Shown: positions 1 to 4,975, counted from the first letter of the stretch. The stretch: 10,248 bases of DNA from CAYRML01 sp964425485 (GCA_964425485.1 CAYRML010000054.1:1-10248); one strand, 5' to 3'. Translations and numbers: made by a program. Notes: generated by a model not told the origin, from the letters alone.

Positions 1-1
1 C

Positions 2-229
2 TCATCTTCCGCGATTGAAGTTACTATCCCGCTCAATTCCTCCGTTGCTTTCCCGGTTGGTGCAAGCATAGGCATCAATCGGCTGGGTTCCGGTACAGTA
101 ACTATCACACCGGCCAGCGGTGTTACGCTGAATGGCGGCACTTCCAATATTGCTATCAAGACGCAGTATAAAGGTGCTGTCTTGCGCAAGCTGGGTACTG
201 ACGCATGGCTACTTCAAGGTGATATATAA
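2..229 (+). CDS. Phage tail fibre protein, C-terminal part (5' truncated)
   Basis: An open frame enters from the left edge and ends at TAA 227-229, giving 75 visible residues. The sequence is rich in Ser, Thr, Gly, Val and Ile with alternating beta-strand character. It carries the pattern IPLNSSVAFPVGASIGINR, then GTVTITPASGVTLN, and ends in AWLLQGDI. This 'VAFPVG...I.R.G.GTVTI...GVTLN...L.K.G...WLL.GDI' layout is familiar from C-termini of tail fibres and other tail-tip proteins of phages in Gram-positive hosts, where it forms the distal domain. The next gene starts 12 bases downstream, so the two are probably co-transcribed tail-tip genes. The N-terminal portion and full length are unknown. 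Family assignment is by pattern recognition only. Confidence 0.7.
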   Translation, partial: SSSAIEVTIPLNSSVAFPVGASIGINRLGSGTVTITPASGVTLNGGTSNIAIKTQYKGAVLRKLGTDAWLLQGDI

Positions 230-241
230 GGCGGTGATGAT

Positions 242-943
242 ATGTATTTCGGACATTTAGCAGCTATGCATATGCAAGGAAAAAAGGTTAAAACCCTGAT
301 AGCCACAATTACATCAAGCCAAAACTGGACTGTTCCCGCAGGCGTAACAGAGGTTGATGTTTACCTGGTTGGCGGTGGTGGTGGTGGTGGGGTTGCCACA
401 AGGAGCGGCGGCGGTGGTGGTGGATACTGCAAGCTGCACCAAGGCATAACAGTAACACCAGCAAGTAGTATATCAATCACAATTGGTGCTGGCGGTGCAG
501 TTGGCTCAGGTGGTGGCACAACCTCTTTTGATACCACCTATACGGCTGCTGGCGGTGCTAGCAATAGCAGCGAATTAGGCAGGGCGGGCTGCGCTGGTGG
601 CTCAGGTGGTGGTGGTAGCGGTAATACTGCTGCTGCTGGTGATGGTGGCTCTAATGGCAGTGATGGTGAAACGGGTTATTATGCAGGTGGTTCTGGTGGT
701 GGCACAATTGATTATACACCGACAAATCCGTATAATAATACTCGCTACGGTGGGGGCGGTGGGGGCGGTACGACTTCAACGCTTTCTTCCAGCCGTGGTT
801 TAGGTCAGGATGGCGGTGGTGCTGGCGGTTATGGCTCAACAAGTGCTACAGCAGCTACAGCTAACACGGGCGGCGGCGGTGGCGGTAGAGGCAATGGTGG
901 TGGCGGTGCTGGCGGCTCTGGCATCTGCTTAATTTATGGCTAG
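242..943 (+). CDS. Glycine-rich phage tail-tip / receptor-binding protein
   Basis: This 233-residue protein opens with a short leader and then a beta-type motif, SSQNWTVPAGVTEVDVYLVG (about residues 25-44). That motif marks the glycine-rich domain found in many phage tail-fibre tips. The rest is dominated by Gly runs of up to seven residues (44-50, 56-61, 170-176, 210-215, 219-222). Between them lie short variable segments rich in Ser, Thr, Asn and Tyr, and the protein closes with GSGICLIYG. In phage adhesins such as Salmonella phage S16 gp38, polyglycine segments pack as type II helices and hold variable loops that contact the receptor. A similar receptor-binding role is inferred here. A ribosome binding site (AAGGCGGTGA, 228-237) fits ATG 242. 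A downstream ATG at residue 9 or 11 is possible. No signal peptide or enzyme motif is visible. Confidence 0.8.
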   Translation: MYFGHLAAMHMQGKKVKTLIATITSSQNWTVPAGVTEVDVYLVGGGGGGGVATRSGGGGGGYCKLHQGITVTPASSISITIGAGGAVGSGGGTTSFDTTYTAAGGASNSSELGRAGCAGGSGGGGSGNTAAAGDGGSNGSDGETGYYAGGSGGGTIDYTPTNPYNNTRYGGGGGGGTTSTLSSSRGLGQDGGGAGGYGSTSATAATANTGGGGGGRGNGGGGAGGSGICLIYG

Positions 944-952
944 GAGGTATAT

Positions 953-1126
953 ATGGAAACTATTTATGCGGAAATAACCGATGGCGTTGTAACCAATATC
1001 ACAGTCTGCGAGGATGAGGCTTTTGCTGCAAGTATGGGCTGGATATTGCTGGAAGAAGGTTTTGGCATCGGCGACCAATATATTAATGGGGTATTTGTGA
1101 AAACAACAGAGGAGGAAATAATATGA
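953..1126 (+). CDS. Small tail-fibre-associated phage protein (57 aa)
   Basis: This short gene starts at ATG 953, 8 bases after the Shine-Dalgarno TAGGAGG (941-947). Its TGA stop overlaps the holin start codon (ATGA at 1123-1126). The protein runs METIYAEITDGVVTNITVCE..., then GWILLEEGFGIGDQYINGVF. The pattern 'YA.I.DGVV.NI.V...' followed by 'GIG..Y.NG.F' is typical of small proteins or C-terminal domains encoded beside tail fibres in many phages of Bacillota and Proteobacteria. Their exact role (fibre tip, assembly or chaperone) is not established. It lies between the tail-tip gene and the holin, in the same tight operon. The reading is confident as a gene and modest for function. Confidence 0.75.
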   Translation: METIYAEITDGVVTNITVCEDEAFAASMGWILLEEGFGIGDQYINGVFVKTTEEEII

Positions 1127-1428
1127 CATATGAAGTTTTACAGATAGTGGTTTCTGTGGCGGCGGCTTTGATCACCGCTTTTTTGCTGCCTTGGCTGAAG
1201 GCCAAAATTGGCGAAGAAAAATACAACCAAATGAAAAATTTAATAAAGACACTTGTTGACGCAGCCGAAAAGAAATATGAGGATATTGAGAATGACAAGC
1301 TGAGGCAGACAAGTAAGAAGCAGTATGTGCTCAACTATTTAAATAGTAAGGGAATAATATTATCTGAGGATGAATTTGACGCCCTATTAAATAGTGCGGT
1401 GCAAGAATTGGATAAGGCTTTTCAGTAA
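1123..1428 (+). CDS. Phage holin, LLH family
   Basis: The 101-residue protein has one N-terminal hydrophobic segment (about residues 4-24, VLQIVVSVAAALITAFLLPW). After it comes a charged helical region beginning LKAKIGEEKYNQMKNLIKTL and continuing VDAAEKKYEDIENDKLRQTSK. A C-terminal part with the pattern KKQYVLNYLNSKGIILSEDE follows. This arrangement matches the LLH-type phage holins (holin superfamily 6), which form membrane lesions that time release of endolysin. The Shine-Dalgarno AGAGGAGG is at 1108-1115 and ATG 1123 overlaps the preceding stop, indicating translational coupling. A strong terminator follows directly, so this is the last gene of the tail/lysis transcript. No endolysin follows it in the window. 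Confidence 0.85.
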   Translation: MTYEVLQIVVSVAAALITAFLLPWLKAKIGEEKYNQMKNLIKTLVDAAEKKYEDIENDKLRQTSKKQYVLNYLNSKGIILSEDEFDALLNSAVQELDKAFQ

Positions 1429-1437
1429 AGATAACAA

Positions 1438-1467
1438 CATCCCTGCCTTTTGGTGGGGGTGTTTTTT
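1438..1467 (+). terminator. Rho-independent terminator after the holin
   Basis: A ten-pair stem, CATCCCTGCC (1438-1447) with GGTGGGGGTG (1452-1461), includes three G-T pairs, has a TTTT loop and is followed by T6 (1462-1467). It closes the late tail/lysis transcript and insulates the downstream TAC cassette. Confidence 0.85.
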
Positions 1468-1654
1468 GTTATATGATAAATTTTTGAGAGGCAATGGAGG
1501 GACGATTCTTATATAATTTAACTTAATAGAAAGCAATAACATCTTTTAAAATAGAAATATTCCCCAAATTTCTTGTCCATTGAAATTAATATACAACATA
1601 TGGTATTATTGAAACTACAGAAGCACAATTGTAAAAATTTTCTTGTGTAACCGG

Positions 1655-1683
1655 TTGCAATTATTACTTATAAGTAATATTAT
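1655..1683 (+). promoter_or_regulatory. Sigma-A-type promoter of the TAC operon
   Basis: TTGCAA (1655-1660) and TATTAT (1678-1683) are separated by 17 bases, close to the housekeeping consensus, with the first toxin codon about 25 bases downstream. A second candidate, TTGAAA (1580-1585) and TATTAT (1604-1609) with an 18-base spacer, lies upstream. The rest of the roughly 230-base gap after the holin terminator is AT-rich, and I see nothing else in it. Confidence 0.7.
1662..1679. promoter_or_regulatory. 18-bp perfect palindromic operator in the TAC promoter
   Basis: TATTACTTATAAGTAATA reads identically on both strands. It fills the spacer between the -35 and -10 boxes and overlaps the first two bases of the -10. 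A dimeric XRE-type antitoxin bound here would block RNA polymerase. Autorepression by the HigA-like product is inferred from the position and from the known behaviour of HigBA systems. Confidence 0.65.
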
Positions 1684-1707
1684 GTATAGAGAGACGGTGA
1701 TTTGGGG

Positions 1708-2079
1708 ATGATATCAGAAAAAGGACGACCTTTTACGGTTGAAATACATAAATATTTTAATAAAGAACTTGAAAAATTAATAACTATCCATTCTTTAGGT
1801 GATGATTTTAAAACATGGTTAGAAGCTTCTATCAAACAATTATGTGATTTTGGATATCAAATCTGCTGCAACCAATATGGTGATAAATTTCGTCAAATAT
1901 TGGGTGGTGATAATAAGGGTTTATATAGAATAAAATCAAAAAAAGCATTAGGTAATATTAGGGTAATATTTACCATAAAGGATAGTAAATATATATTATT
2001 ACATATATTCGTTAGAAAAGGAGAGGAATCTTATAATCGAGCACTTCGATTAGCAAATAATCGCAAAAAGGAAGTGTAA
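1708..2079 (+). CDS. higB: HigB/RelE-type toxin of the TAC module
   Basis: This 123-residue protein is predicted to be a RelE/ParE-superfamily toxin of the HigB type. Such toxins usually cut mRNA at the ribosome. The visible family pattern is in the C-terminal half: GLYRIK (71-76) and NIRVIF (83-88), then ILLHIFVRK (96-104), then an A..LANNRKK tail. This is the usual 'gLyRir...R.iF...lLh.F.KK...a...A..r' progression of strands and final helix. I chose ATG 1708 because the purine-rich ACGGTGA (1694-1700) is well placed for it. A TTG two codons upstream (1702) is too close to that site. Toxin before antitoxin is the typical higBA order. The antitoxin gene starts 26 bases after the stop. Base composition is very AT-rich. 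Catalytic residues are not conserved enough to assign by eye. Confidence 0.8.
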   Translation: MISEKGRPFTVEIHKYFNKELEKLITIHSLGDDFKTWLEASIKQLCDFGYQICCNQYGDKFRQILGGDNKGLYRIKSKKALGNIRVIFTIKDSKYILLHIFVRKGEESYNRALRLANNRKKEV

Positions 2080-2105
2080 ACATAAAAAGAAGGAGGAGGT
2101 TTATT

Positions 2106-2516
2106 ATGTTAAAAGCGAAAAATCTAGGATCCATGGAAGAATTGGAACAAATTTTAAGAGATAGGTCAAAATTAAGTTTGTATTTTGGTGATTTAAAATA
2201 CTCTATTTCTACAATGATAACAAAATTAAGATTGAAAAAAAATTTAACACAAAAAGAATTTGCGGAATTTATAGGTGTAAGCCAAGGTATGATTTCAAGA
2301 TGGGAAAGCTGTGAATATAATTTTACAATCGAACAAATAGCAAAAATATGTGAAAAATTAGATGTAAGGCCCCAAATTTCTTTTTCTTATGAAAAAAGAT
2401 TTTACCAATCTGATGATTCTTGGGATAATGTTCCAAATTACAAAAATTACAATATAACAAAATATAAAACGGCTAGAAAATATAAAACAGCTAGAAAATA
2501 TGAAATAGCTGCCTAA
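2106..2516 (+). CDS. higA: HigA-type XRE antitoxin with extended C-terminus
   Basis: A 136-residue protein. Residues about 36-92 form an XRE/Cro-type helix-turn-helix with the recognisable core LTQKEFAEFIGVSQGMISRW (47-66). It should bind and repress the upstream palindrome and neutralise the toxin. Beyond the DNA-binding domain is a C-terminal extension of about 44 residues. It contains W106, the aromatic stretch DNVPNYKNYNITKY (107-120), three hexapeptide repeats of the KYKTAR type (119-136) and an -AA end. In TAC systems a similar extension, the chaperone addiction (ChAD) region, makes the antitoxin unstable unless a SecB-like chaperone binds it. The SecB-like gene directly downstream supports that reading. 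The Shine-Dalgarno AGGAGGAGG (2091-2099) is very strong. Confidence 0.85.
   Translation: MLKAKNLGSMEELEQILRDRSKLSLYFGDLKYSISTMITKLRLKKNLTQKEFAEFIGVSQGMISRWESCEYNFTIEQIAKICEKLDVRPQISFSYEKRFYQSDDSWDNVPNYKNYNITKYKTARKYKTARKYEIAA
2460..2513 (+). repeat. Three tandem 18-base units encoding KYKTAR repeats
   Basis: Units at 2460-2477, 2478-2495 and 2496-2513 lie in frame at the antitoxin's 3' end. The first two differ at one base and encode KYKTAR twice. The third has diverged (KYEIAA) and runs into the stop codon. Because the units are multiples of three, copy-number change would alter tail length without a frameshift. Confidence 0.9.
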
Positions 2517-2536
2517 ATTGTGAATAGGGTGATCTA

Positions 2537-3007
2537 ATGAATATAGATAAAATTAAATCAGAATTTCAATTAGTTAATAATCGTATAATAAATATTAATT
2601 TATCCAATAATCTTTTTTCTGTAAATGACTCTAAAATAAAAAAAGAAATAAGGAAATTAGATTATAATTATAATCTAATTGATAATGATGAATTGCACGC
2701 CGGGATTTTACAATTATTTGTAGAAATTATTGCTCTTGAAGAAAATGAAGAATCTGCACTACAAATTTCGATGGGTTTAGATGGGTGTTTTACTGCCGGA
2801 AAAGAATCAATGGATAAAAATCAGTTTATTGAAATGCTCGAAATAAGTGGTACAGCATGCCTTTATTCTATAGCAAGAGCGAATATCATTAATCTTTCAT
2901 CACAAAGTATTATTGAGGGCCAATTGAGACTGCCAATGATAAATGTATATGATTTTGTTGAAGGCAAGAAGGCTGAAAGGACTAATCAAGACAATTCCAT
3001 AGAATAA
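2537..3007 (+). CDS. SecB-like chaperone of the TAC module
   Basis: This 156-residue protein has the layout of a SecB-family chaperone. It begins with an N-terminal strand region containing FQLVNNRIININLS. A central strand GILQLFVEIIALEENEESAL (56-75) corresponds to the 'v.l.vt..a...ee.af' strand of SecB. GLDGCFTAGKES (80-91) corresponds to the GGIFSI-AG turn. A long helix includes the 'llyp.aR' position as CLYSIARANIINLSSQ (108-123), and QLRLPMINVYDFV (129-141) matches the SecB 'l.L.PvNFdaLf' motif. General SecB delivers preproteins to SecA. Those linked to higBA protect the antitoxin from proteolysis, which is the role inferred here. It starts 20 bases after the antitoxin stop with TAGGGTGAT (2525-2533) as ribosome binding site, and is last in the operon. 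Tetramer formation is assumed from the family. Confidence 0.8.
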   Translation: MNIDKIKSEFQLVNNRIININLSNNLFSVNDSKIKKEIRKLDYNYNLIDNDELHAGILQLFVEIIALEENEESALQISMGLDGCFTAGKESMDKNQFIEMLEISGTACLYSIARANIINLSSQSIIEGQLRLPMINVYDFVEGKKAERTNQDNSIE

Positions 3008-3017
3008 TGTTAACACC

Positions 3018-3054
3018 GCAAAAAAGAGGGAGCATAACGCTTCCTCTTTTTTGC
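3018..3054. terminator. Strong terminator closing the TAC operon
   Basis: A sixteen-pair stem with one G-T pair joins GCAAAAAAGAGGGAGC (3018-3033) to GCTTCCTCTTTTTTGC (3039-3054), with loop ATAAC. The A-run and T-run in the arms mean it could act in both directions. It lies 10 bases after the SecB-like stop codon. Confidence 0.85.
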
Positions 3055-3137
3055 ATAATAAAGCATTGTAATTTGTTAGGACGGGTATATAGTGGGTACA
3101 TCCAACAACATTCAAGCTGGTGTTTTATGTTTAATAG

Positions 3138-3187
3138 CTTGCTTGACATGCAAGAGGTCACTGATTCGAGTTCAGTTAGCCCCACCA
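3138..3187 (+). other. attR: 3' fragment of tRNA-Val (GAC)
   Basis: The fragment folds as the 3' two-thirds of a tRNA. The anticodon arm is CTTGC-TTGACAT-GCAAG (3138-3154) with anticodon GAC at 3145-3147. The variable loop is AGGTC, the T arm is ACTGA-TTCGAGT-TCAGT (3160-3176), the acceptor 3' strand is TAGCCCC, then A and an encoded CCA (3185-3187). No matching 5' acceptor strand (GGGGCTA) or D arm precedes it, so it is not a functional tRNA gene. Prophages that insert into a tRNA gene restore the tRNA at one end and leave its displaced 3' end at the other. This is the displaced end. The shared core probably begins near the anticodon stem. Confidence 0.85.
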
Positions 3188-3189
3188 AT

Positions 3190-3225
3190 AAAGCCTGCTA
3201 TCTATATCGATGGCAGGCTTTTGCT
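3190..3225 (+). terminator. Native terminator of the disrupted tRNA-Val gene
   Basis: AAAGCCTGCTATC (3190-3202) pairs with GATGGCAGGCTTT (3209-3221), giving thirteen pairs with one T-G and the loop TATATC. A T-rich tract follows. It begins two bases after the CCA end, as expected for the original tRNA transcription unit. The stretch from about 3226 to 3302 shows only a weak A/T hairpin (3242-3269) and a short direct repeat, GTAGCTAA, near 3274-3291. Confidence 0.75.
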
Positions 3226-3302
3226 TTTAGTCTGCCTTGTTAAAAAATGGTTAGCAATAGGCATTTTTTGACGGTAGCTAACAAGTAGCTAAAAATGGGC
3301 AC

Positions 3303-3332
3303 AAAAAATCCGCGCCGATGAAGGAGCGGATT
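3303..3332 (-). terminator. Terminator of the cold-shock gene
   Basis: On the minus strand AATCCGC (3332-3326) and GCGGATT (3313-3307) form a seven-pair stem with a 12-base loop, followed by a T-run (3308-3303). It lies 12 bases beyond the csp stop codon. Confidence 0.7.
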
Positions 3333-3343
3333 GATCGCAGGAA

Positions 3344-3556
3344 TTAGGCGATGCGGACGTTTATGGCGCGCAGCTTGCGGGAATCCTTTGGGTCAGCCTC
3401 GGTGTCGTATGCCACTCTCTGACCTTCGGACAGCGACTTGAAGCCCTCACTTTGGATAGCGGAAAAATGCACAAATACATCTTCGCCACCATTTTCGTTG
3501 GAGATAAATCCAAAACCTTTTGTATCGTTAAACCATTTTACAGTACCGTTATACAT
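3344..3556 (-). CDS. csp: Cold-shock protein (CspA family)
   Basis: A 70-residue protein of the single cold-shock-domain family, a five-stranded OB-fold RNA and single-stranded DNA binder that acts as an RNA chaperone in the cytoplasm. The start [19 protein letters not shown] contains RNP1 (KGFGFIS, residues 13-19), and RNP2 follows as VFVHF (27-31). The family's usual length is 65-70 residues, so the protein is complete. A strong Shine-Dalgarno AAGGAGGT lies just upstream on the minus strand. A promoter about 120-150 bases upstream predicts a long untranslated leader, as is usual for cold-induced csp genes. It is chromosomal, next to the attR site and divergent from ytxC. Which csp paralogue it is cannot be told. 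Confidence 0.95.
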   Translation of the reverse strand: MYNGTVKWFNDTKGFGFISNENGGEDVFVHFSAIQSEGFKSLSEGQRVAYDTEADPKDSRKLRAINVRIA

Positions 3557-3670
3557 AACTGTACCTCCTTAAAATATTTATTCTAGTGCAAAAATAAAAG
3601 CCACAGAATAATAAGCCAAAATGAAGATTGACTTATGCTCTGGGGCCATCAATTACTACATTTAGAATAC
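3557..3670 (-). promoter_or_regulatory. Long 5' untranslated leader of the csp gene
   Basis: Between the predicted start of transcription (about 3670) and the start codon lie roughly 114 bases without an open frame, ending in AAGGAGGT. Long csp leaders often fold differently at low temperature to control translation and stability. That role is inferred from length and family only. Confidence 0.45.
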
Positions 3671-3676
3671 CTATTT

Positions 3677-3705
3677 AGTATACACGCTTAAAACTCATTT
3701 GTCAA
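3677..3705 (-). promoter_or_regulatory. Promoter of the csp gene
   Basis: On the minus strand TTGACA (3705-3700) and TATACT (3682-3677) are separated by exactly 17 bases, a near-consensus housekeeping promoter. Confidence 0.8.
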
Positions 3706-3768
3706 GCGTAATATTTTAAAAGAGCTGAGCATGAAAAAAGTTCTTAATGTGTCAAAAAAAAGATTCAA

Positions 3769-3799
3769 GGCCTAGAGAAGCGGATATTTCTCTCCGGCC
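3769..3799. repeat. Inverted repeat between csp and ytxC
   Basis: GGCC-T-AGAGAA (3769-3779) can pair with TTCTCT-CC-GGCC (3788-3799) around an 8-base loop. Read on the minus strand it is followed, eight bases on, by T8, so a terminator is possible, but no minus-strand gene ends here. The rest of 3706-3962 holds two further short palindromes (3809-3821 and 3897-3911) and a TTGACA (3874-3879) without a well-spaced -10. I see no gene in it. Confidence 0.4.
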
Positions 3800-3962
3800 G
3801 GTGGGTTGATTCTTGAAGAATGAGGCCGCAGGTAAATCGGATGGGGCTGGTTCTTTGCTGCAAAAAGGGTGTCTTGACAGGCTCTGTTTAAGCAAGATTC
3901 TAGTATAGAATGGATTGTTTTGAATATACTAATCAAAGATTTCGCAGTGAAGGAGAACCCCT

Positions 3963-4745
3963 ATGACCCCGATTAAGATCAGCATGGAAAATGAAGAACT
4001 GCTAGAGCTGTTATTTGCCGAACTCTGCCGCAATGAGAAGCTTGATTGCTGCATTATGGATAATATGATATGGTGCTTCAGCGGTAAGAAATACCTGGCG
4101 GCGGTGCTGGCGGCTTTTATTTTCGAGAGGAGAGAGCCTTGGTATTTGCACAAACTTTTGGCCAAATATTATAATTACTTCGACTCTGAGCAGCAACAAT
4201 CCTTGATGCTCAAAGCCAGATTCCTCTTGCGTAATGATAGCTTTTGCTGGGGATTTTTTGCCGGACGGGATCGGGAAGAAAGATTGGCCGCAGCTCTTTT
4301 TAATCATTTGTCTGAATGCGAAGAGCTTGATTTAGACGGTTTTATTAGTTTTCGCTTAGTTGGTTATGAGGAATATTTGCTGGCGGTGCTGGCTTTGGCC
4401 GCCGATGATCTTTTAGGAGAACAGGAAGATCATGATTATATTTGCATACTTAAGGATTTTTTGGCGGGTCAAAAGAGCTGTGGCACCAATTTGCATATCT
4501 TTTTGGTCGAAGGTTGTTATCGTCTGTTGCGTGAGCAAAAAAACAGGCTTGTTCCCTTGGAAGGCGGACGTTTGTTTGGTCGGGAAGAAATGATCATAAG
4601 TTGCCTGCTGCTTTTGGCTCCGCCCAGTCTGACCGTGCACTTATCCGATGAGCGGCAAAGCGCAAAATTCGTTACATCCCTCCAGGATATATTTGCCGAG
4701 AAGTTTCATATTTGCCATGGCTGCGCCCTTTGCTGCCGCCAATAA
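3963..4745 (+). CDS. ytxC: YtxC-like protein (putative sporulation protein)
   Basis: This 260-residue protein matches the YtxC family in layout and context. Its central to C-terminal region runs from RLVGYEEYLLAVLALAADDL (131-150) through DYICILKDFLAGQ (158-170) and LHIFLVEGCYRLL (177-189). These are the usual 'y..yl......d.li...e..efi.lLk.fv..q......vh' and 'y.l.d..g' segments. The tail has cysteines 251, 254, 257 and 258 (CHGCALCC). In Bacillus subtilis ytxC also sits immediately upstream of thrS, which strengthens the assignment. YtxC is called a sporulation protein by association, and its biochemical role is unknown. Sporulation by this organism is not shown here. No membrane segment is evident. 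AAGGAGAA (3949-3956) is the ribosome binding site. Several apolar Leu/Ala-rich helices suggest an all-helical protein. Confidence 0.75.
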   Translation: MTPIKISMENEELLELLFAELCRNEKLDCCIMDNMIWCFSGKKYLAAVLAAFIFERREPWYLHKLLAKYYNYFDSEQQQSLMLKARFLLRNDSFCWGFFAGRDREERLAAALFNHLSECEELDLDGFISFRLVGYEEYLLAVLALAADDLLGEQEDHDYICILKDFLAGQKSCGTNLHIFLVEGCYRLLREQKNRLVPLEGGRLFGREEMIISCLLLLAPPSLTVHLSDERQSAKFVTSLQDIFAEKFHICHGCALCCRQ

Positions 4746-4823
4746 AGAGGCCCAAAATCCAATGGAAATTTGAGATTAAACAATTGCTTAAGCATGATCG
4801 ACCAAGCATTGCACTTCTACCGC

Positions 4824-4861
4824 TAAAAGCCACGGTTCGGATATCCGAACCGTGGCTTTTA
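4824..4861. terminator. 38-bp perfect palindrome, terminator between ytxC and thrS
   Basis: The two halves are exact reverse complements around 4842/4843 (left arm AAAAGCCACGGTTCGGAT). As RNA this gives a GC-rich stem with a small ATAT loop, ending in TTTTAATGATTT. The symmetric A and T flanks suit termination in either direction. It ends ytxC transcription before the thrS promoter. Confidence 0.8.
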
Positions 4862-4899
4862 ATGATTTGTCTGATCAAGAGCTTTTTTGTCCGGATTAT

Positions 4900-4929
4900 T
4901 TGACAAAGCTCGGACAAAGTGGATATAAT
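4900..4929 (+). promoter_or_regulatory. Consensus promoter of thrS
   Basis: TTGACA (4900-4905) and TATAAT (4924-4929) with an 18-base spacer are both perfect consensus boxes. Transcription should start near 4936, leaving only about 40 bases of leader, too short for a T-box. An 8-base inverted repeat, TTTGTCCG (4886-4893) and CGGACAAA (4911-4918), brackets the -35 box and could be an operator. Confidence 0.85.
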
Positions 4930-4975
4930 ATTGTAATAATAATATGAAAAATCTCAAAGTATAGGAGTAATATGT

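Larger units (their letters stand above)
1..3187. mobile_element. Right end of a prophage integrated in tRNA-Val(GAC)
   Basis: The segment carries tail-fibre, tail-tip and holin genes, then a toxin-antitoxin-chaperone cassette. It stops at a tRNA 3' fragment whose missing 5' half is not present upstream. From about 1470 to 3000 the DNA is markedly AT-rich compared with the tail genes and the chromosomal genes, judged by eye, which suggests a separately acquired cargo cassette. Integrase, structural and replication genes would lie to the left, outside the window. The right boundary is inferred from the tRNA fragment. The left boundary is not visible. Confidence 0.85.

Noticed and set aside
597..803. 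Second-frame open reading frame inside the glycine-rich gene
   Set aside because: It results from repetitive GGT/GGC codons read out of frame and has no independent start signals.
2460..2513. CRISPR-like repeat array
   Set aside because: The 18-base units are directly adjacent without spacers and are coding, so they are a protein repeat.
3138..3187. Functional tRNA-Val gene
   Set aside because: The 5' acceptor strand and D arm are missing upstream, so only the 3' portion exists.
3007..3243. 78-codon plus-strand open frame after the SecB-like gene
   Set aside because: It runs through a terminator, the tRNA fragment and the tRNA terminator, so it cannot be a real gene.
3820..3891. 23-codon open frame upstream of ytxC
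   Set aside because: There is no ribosome binding site and no recognisable pattern, and it overlaps the probable ytxC promoter region.
4862..4975. T-box riboswitch before thrS
   Set aside because: The leader is about 40 bases and lacks the conserved T-box sequence (AGGGTGGNACCGCG type).
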